Shown here piece after piece: positions 22,720 through 25,069 of a stretch of DNA of 25,069 nucleotides. Below the pieces are notes generated by a model, which worked only from the letters and a program-made list of their open reading frames with translations, was not told the origin of the DNA and searched no databases. Position numbers and translations under genes: made by a program. This DNA is from a virus, in the IMG/VR virus record IMGVR_UViG_3300043313_001183, positions 1 to 25,069 of that record. One strand, 5' to 3'. Within the stretch, counting starts at the first letter, position 1. Each line of letters opens with the position of its first letter.

Positions 22720-23429
22720 CTACTGTCGCGGTCAAGGGTCTCGCGGCGGATTGGAAGAAGTGCTACACGTCGGCGAAGCTCAGCGGAATCGTTCCGGACC
22801 GAACTCACCTTTCCAAGGGTGGATACCACTGCTCCCGGCAGGACCAGCCGCGCGCAAGCAACTACAGCGTGGTTCGGCCCGACGACAAAGGCGGCCGGAG
22901 CGATGCCGCATCGGCTATCGATATGACGATGAACCCGGCGGACATGCGCAAGTGCACGGCGCGTTTGGTCGCCGCTTACAGCAACCTGAAAGATCCGCGG
23001 CGGAAGTACATCAACGCGTTCAATGGGACAACGAACAACAGAACTGCGACTCGTTGGGACGTGTACGCCCGGAAGCAGAAGTCGGCTACGAAGGACCACC
23101 TGTGGCACGTTCACCTTTCGATCCGCCGGAAGTACACGTCGAGCCCCACGGCGATGAAGGCCATTCTCTCCCTGCTGAAGGGGGAGTCGCTGGATTCGTA
23201 CCTGAAGGCGAACGGTGGGGTGAGCGTTTCTTCACCGGAGTACAAGCGCAACGACAAGCAGAAGACCCCGAGTTCTCAGGTGAAGAAGATTCAGGAGAAG
23301 TTGGGTGTGAAGGCGGATGGGTTTTTCGGCGCCGACACCGAGAAGGCTGTGAAGGCTTTTCAGAAGAAGAAGGGTCTGAAGCCGGATGGGATTGTCGGTC
23401 CGAAGACTTTGGCCATGCTGTTCAAGTAA
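22707..23429 (+). CDS. endolysin: M15-like Zn peptidase plus peptidoglycan-binding domain
   Basis: A 240-residue wall hydrolase, probably releasing progeny by cutting peptide cross-links. The ATG at 22707 follows GGAG. Residues ~1-155 form the enzyme domain. H41 (GGYHCSR), D72 (SAIDM) and H134/H136 (DHLWHVHLS) are the likely Zn ligands or catalytic residues, in the order H..D..HxH seen in D,D-carboxypeptidase-like phage lysins. A linker (~160-180) leads to a C-terminal peptidoglycan-binding domain (VKKIQEKLGVKADGFFGADT, then TEKAVKAFQKKKGLKPDGIV). It has no signal peptide, so export needs a holin. Codon use is unlike the tail genes: lysine is AAG about 29 times against AAA twice. Confidence 0.92.
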   Translation: MATVATVAVKGLAADWKKCYTSAKLSGIVPDRTHLSKGGYHCSRQDQPRASNYSVVRPDDKGGRSDAASAIDMTMNPADMRKCTARLVAAYSNLKDPRRKYINAFNGTTNNRTATRWDVYARKQKSATKDHLWHVHLSIRRKYTSSPTAMKAILSLLKGESLDSYLKANGGVSVSSPEYKRNDKQKTPSSQVKKIQEKLGVKADGFFGADTEKAVKAFQKKKGLKPDGIVGPKTLAMLFK

Positions 23430-23437
23430 ATGAGTTG

Positions 23438-23512
23438 GTGTTCGGTGTCTTGGCCGGTGTGGTGGTCTCTGTTCTGTTCACCGCACTTCTGTTGATCATC
23501 CTCGTCAAGTAA
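23438..23512 (+). CDS. possible 24-residue membrane peptide after endolysin
   Basis: A short frame from GTG 23438 (or TTG 23435) encodes FGVLAGVVVSVLFTALLLII and LVK: one complete membrane helix with a single basic end. It begins 8 bp after the endolysin stop, so translational coupling is possible; no ribosome site is visible. It is the only membrane-helix candidate in the lysis region, so a holin or holin-modulator role is tempting. At 24 residues it is far below typical holin size, and the call is tentative. Confidence 0.4.
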   Translation: MFGVLAGVVVSVLFTALLLIILVK

Positions 23513-23606
23513 GGTCAGCGCTGTCAGATACAACGTGTCATGCGTGGTGTCGGACCGGATGATGTTGGGGTCGACTGGGACGCGGCCAAGAGTTCGTAGT
23601 GACAAA

Positions 23607-23647
23607 GAGCGGGTCACCCCCTTACCGGGGTGGCCCGCTCTTTTTTT
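23607..23647 (+). terminator. strong terminator closing the lysis gene group
   Basis: A 14-bp stem (GAGCGGGTCACCCC at 23607-23620 with GGGGTGGCCCGCTC at 23627-23640, one G-U pair), a 6-nt loop and seven T's (23641-23647). On the minus strand the stem is followed by a shorter T run (TTTGTC), so it may also stop the convergent genes from the right. Confidence 0.92.
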
Positions 23648-23651
23648 GTGC

Positions 23652-23912
23652 CTACTGCTCAGTCGGGGGCCACTTACCTTCCCGGAAGATCTGCGGCTCA
23701 CCGACGGGCAGATGGTTACGACACGCCTGTTTCCACCAGCGGCCTTCGCCATCCACCCATGATCTGACGTAGTTGCCATTCACCGAGACGTCATGGACCC
23801 GGCGGTCAAGTTCCGCGGCGAAGTACGTGCACGTCAACGCTTCGGCTTCCGTGCACGGCCAGGGACTCTCGGGGGTCCCGTGGTCGGGGCAGTAGTAGAT
23901 CTGTTCCTCCAT
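23652..23912 (-). CDS. 86-residue Cys/His-containing unknown protein
   Basis: A minus-strand protein from ATG 23912 with AAAGG seven bases upstream. The much longer frame reaching 24425 is a shadow of the next gene and is rejected. The N-terminal part has YYCPDHGTPESPWPCTEAEA, then a third Cys (LTCTYF), and a later block is WWKQACRNHLPVG. The Cys and His spacing could bind a metal, but no family is recognised. It starts 10 bp after the stop of the 170-residue gene, so the two are co-transcribed, and it ends next to the bidirectional-looking terminator. Confidence 0.75.
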   Translation of the reverse strand: MEEQIYYCPDHGTPESPWPCTEAEALTCTYFAAELDRRVHDVSVNGNYVRSWVDGEGRWWKQACRNHLPVGEPQIFREGKWPPTEQ

Positions 23913-23922
23913 GGGCGCCTTT

Positions 23923-24435
23923 CTACTCAGTGAGTTCCCGCAGCCGGTAGGCGGGGACGAGTTCGGTGACTGAAGGGATCCGGTTGAAGAACTGCTTGGC
24001 TTCGGCGGACTCAAGGGCTGAGGTGGCCAGCTCGGTGAGGAGTTCGTTTTCCTGCCGGTCGAGTTGCAGCAGGGCGGCCATGACGCGGCGTTCGATTTCG
24101 ACGCGCCCTTTGTTCGTCCGCTCCCATCGTTCCCGCCTGCCGGGCTTGTCGATCTTCGCGCAGGCGATGATCGGCTTGTCATACTTCTCGCCCCACTCAT
24201 CGCGGCCCCACAGTTCGCGGCCGATGTCGTTGGCAACCCGGTTGGCCTCATCGGCGGCCAGCTTGATCCGGTACTCGGCGTCGTCGTAGGCCTTGTCGCT
24301 GGCGGCGAATTCCGCGTCGAGCTGGCGACCGAGTTCGACTTCGAGTTCCGCCTTGCGGGCCTGAACGTCGGCCTTGAGGACTTTGAATCTTGACCGCAGG
24401 AGCCGGCGCAGCTCTTCCCTCTCACCTTTGTTCAC
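23923..24435 (-). CDS. 170-residue coiled-coil unknown protein starting at the tRNA 3' end
   Basis: A minus-strand protein from GTG 24435, only one base beyond the tRNA-Lys 3' end. It is mostly helical and highly charged (MNKGEREELRRLLRSRFKVL, KADVQARKAELEVELGRQLD), with a coiled-coil N-terminal half and a C-terminal end RIPSVTELVPAYRLREL. Proteins with a similar 'K.ERE.LR.L...RFK.L..DV..RKAEL' opening are, from memory, common in actinophage genomes without known role. The protein-like sequence runs from the first codon, so an internal start is unlikely. The mRNA therefore has no room for a ribosome site outside the tRNA. Confidence 0.8.
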   Translation of the reverse strand: MNKGEREELRRLLRSRFKVLKADVQARKAELEVELGRQLDAEFAASDKAYDDAEYRIKLAADEANRVANDIGRELWGRDEWGEKYDKPIIACAKIDKPGRRERWERTNKGRVEIERRVMAALLQLDRQENELLTELATSALESAEAKQFFNRIPSVTELVPAYRLRELTE

Positions 24436-24436
24436 G

Positions 24437-24510
24437 TGGCCCGCCCGGGATTCGAACCCGGAACCCGCAGGTTAAAAGCCTGCTGCTCTAGCCGGTTGAG
24501 CTAGCGAGCC
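24437..24510 (-). tRNA. tRNA-Lys (anticodon UUU)
   Basis: A 74-nt minus-strand cloverleaf. The acceptor stem is GGCTCGC with GCGGGCC (one G-U pair), the D stem GCTC/GAGC, the anticodon stem GCAGG/CCTGC with loop CTTTTAA (anticodon TTT), and the T arm CCGGG-TTCGAAT-CCCGG. The discriminator is A, and CCA is not encoded (CG follows). It lies inside the phage early-type region and decodes AAA, which is the preferred lysine codon of several structural genes here. Confidence 0.97.
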
Positions 24511-24563
24511 TTAGACCCGGCCCCGTTCGTGGCGCTACCCGGAGAGGGGGAGCCGGGGCCGGG

Positions 24564-24598
24564 GACGGGCTGTGCGAAGCCCGTCGGGAGACATCATA
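24564..24598 (-). promoter_or_regulatory. candidate promoter and leader hairpin for the tRNA-Lys transcript
   Basis: On the minus strand TATGAT (complement of 24593-24598) is one base from the -10 consensus; no good -35 is seen. Just downstream a perfect 8-bp hairpin (24564-24571 with 24578-24585, GACGGGCT/AGCCCGTC) would lie at the start of the transcript. The stretch 24511-24640 has no gene. Confidence 0.35.
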
Positions 24599-24640
24599 TG
24601 TGCATTGCCGTTACGCGACCGGCCCGCCACTCGAAAGAGA

Positions 24641-25051
24641 TCACGCCCTGACGTAGGCGCCGGAACCGATACGGCGGATGTGGCCCTGCTTCGCCAGCCG
24701 CGCCCGGACCCGGCGGATCGTGTATATCGAGGCGGGATGGGTGAGGAGAAGTTCAGTCATCGACGGGAGTAGCTCGCCCGGCTTGAAAGTCAGCAGGTGC
24801 GCCTCAACAAGATCCTTCGGCCGGTCGGTGCGCACTCCGGTGTTGCCGTCTTCGATGACGTAGACCCCCCGGCCCTGCACGACATCGACCAGGCCCTCAT
24901 CGGCGAGGATCCGCAGGGCGCGCATGACTGTTGTCCGTGTGGTTTCGTGCCGTCGTGCGAGTTCGGTGGTGGTGGGGAGCCGCTGGCCTGCTGCAAGCTT
25001 CTCTTCTTTGATGTCCCACCGGAGTCGCATCGCTAGTGTCTGGTATCCCAT
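24641..25051 (-). CDS. GntR-type regulator made of two tandem winged-helix domains
   Basis: A 136-residue DNA-binding protein on the minus strand. Residues ~5-66 are a GntR-type winged helix (AAGQRLPTTTELARRHETTR, TTVMRALRILADEGLVDVVQ, GRGVYV). Residues ~80-136 repeat the same pattern (PGELLPSMTELLLTHPASIY, TIRRVRARLAKQGHIRRIGS, GAYV). There is no ligand-binding domain of the usual GntR kinds. It reads toward the tRNA-Lys group and may control it or lysogeny. AAGG abuts the ATG at 25051 too closely to serve it, and the frame stays open to the window edge, so the true start may lie outside. Confidence 0.8.
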   Translation of the reverse strand: MGYQTLAMRLRWDIKEEKLAAGQRLPTTTELARRHETTRTTVMRALRILADEGLVDVVQGRGVYVIEDGNTGVRTDRPKDLVEAHLLTFKPGELLPSMTELLLTHPASIYTIRRVRARLAKQGHIRRIGSGAYVRA

Positions 25052-25069
25052 CCTTGTCTGCCCCTGCTC

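Noticed and set aside
23535-23762. Plus-strand frame of 75 codons and a 19-codon frame at 23540-23599
   Set aside because: The longer one runs through a strong terminator and antisense to another gene. The shorter one has no ribosome site or recognisable feature.
23652-24425. 257-codon minus-strand frame
   Set aside because: The first two thirds are Ser/Pro-rich shadow of the 170-residue gene. Only the part from ATG 23912, with its own ribosome site, is accepted.

Overview
The window is a stretch of a temperate, long-tailed (siphovirus-type) actinobacterial phage, most likely from Streptomyces or a close relative. The grounds are the strong G/C preference at third codon positions, frequent GTG starts, an HK97-type head module, a very long tape measure gene, a ReqiPepy6 Gp37-like tail protein, a large serine integrase and a GntR-type regulator. 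No host housekeeping gene is recognisable. Species and phage name cannot be set from the sequence.

Left part, 51-6551, plus strand: head and connector genes packed with 4-base overlaps or very short gaps. In order: a small protein next to the (unseen) terminase, portal, prohead protease, major capsid protein, a capsid-downstream protein, head-tail adaptor, a small unknown, head-tail stopper, a gp10-like neck protein, tail terminator and tail tube. Middle part, 6554-19494, plus strand: a 30-residue membrane peptide, a tail assembly chaperone made in two forms by a -1 ribosomal frameshift (slippery site 6973-6979 followed by a perfect 10-bp stem), a 1648-residue tape measure with two wall-hydrolase-like domains, a distal tail protein, two smaller tail proteins, a 1370-residue tail hub/adhesin with three jelly-roll-like domains and many short repeats, and a C1q-like fibre protein. 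Terminator-like hairpins lie inside this late operon (2173-2197, within the protease frame; 5930-5959; 14097-14123), which suggests antitermination or RNA-end processing.

The strand then flips: two paralogous small helix-turn-helix proteins (19491-19903) and the serine integrase (20159-21676) run leftward. The 165-bp region upstream of the integrase (21677-21841) holds repeats and an inverted repeat and is the most likely place for attP. Phage genes continue on both sides of it, so the sequence looks like a free or circular phage genome rather than one integrated at this point. From 21842 to 23512, plus strand, come four small genes, an endolysin (Zn peptidase plus peptidoglycan-binding domain) and a possible 24-residue membrane peptide, closed by a strong terminator at 23607-23647. 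One of the small genes (22019-22279) is bracketed by two near-identical intergenic elements.

At the right end, minus strand, are a tandem winged-helix regulator (24641-25051), a tRNA-Lys(UUU) and two unknown genes. The first of these has its GTG start one base after the tRNA 3' end. Lysine codon use splits sharply between genes (portal about 15 AAA to 2 AAG, endolysin about 2 AAA to 29 AAG), which gives the tRNA a plausible role and points to mosaic origin.
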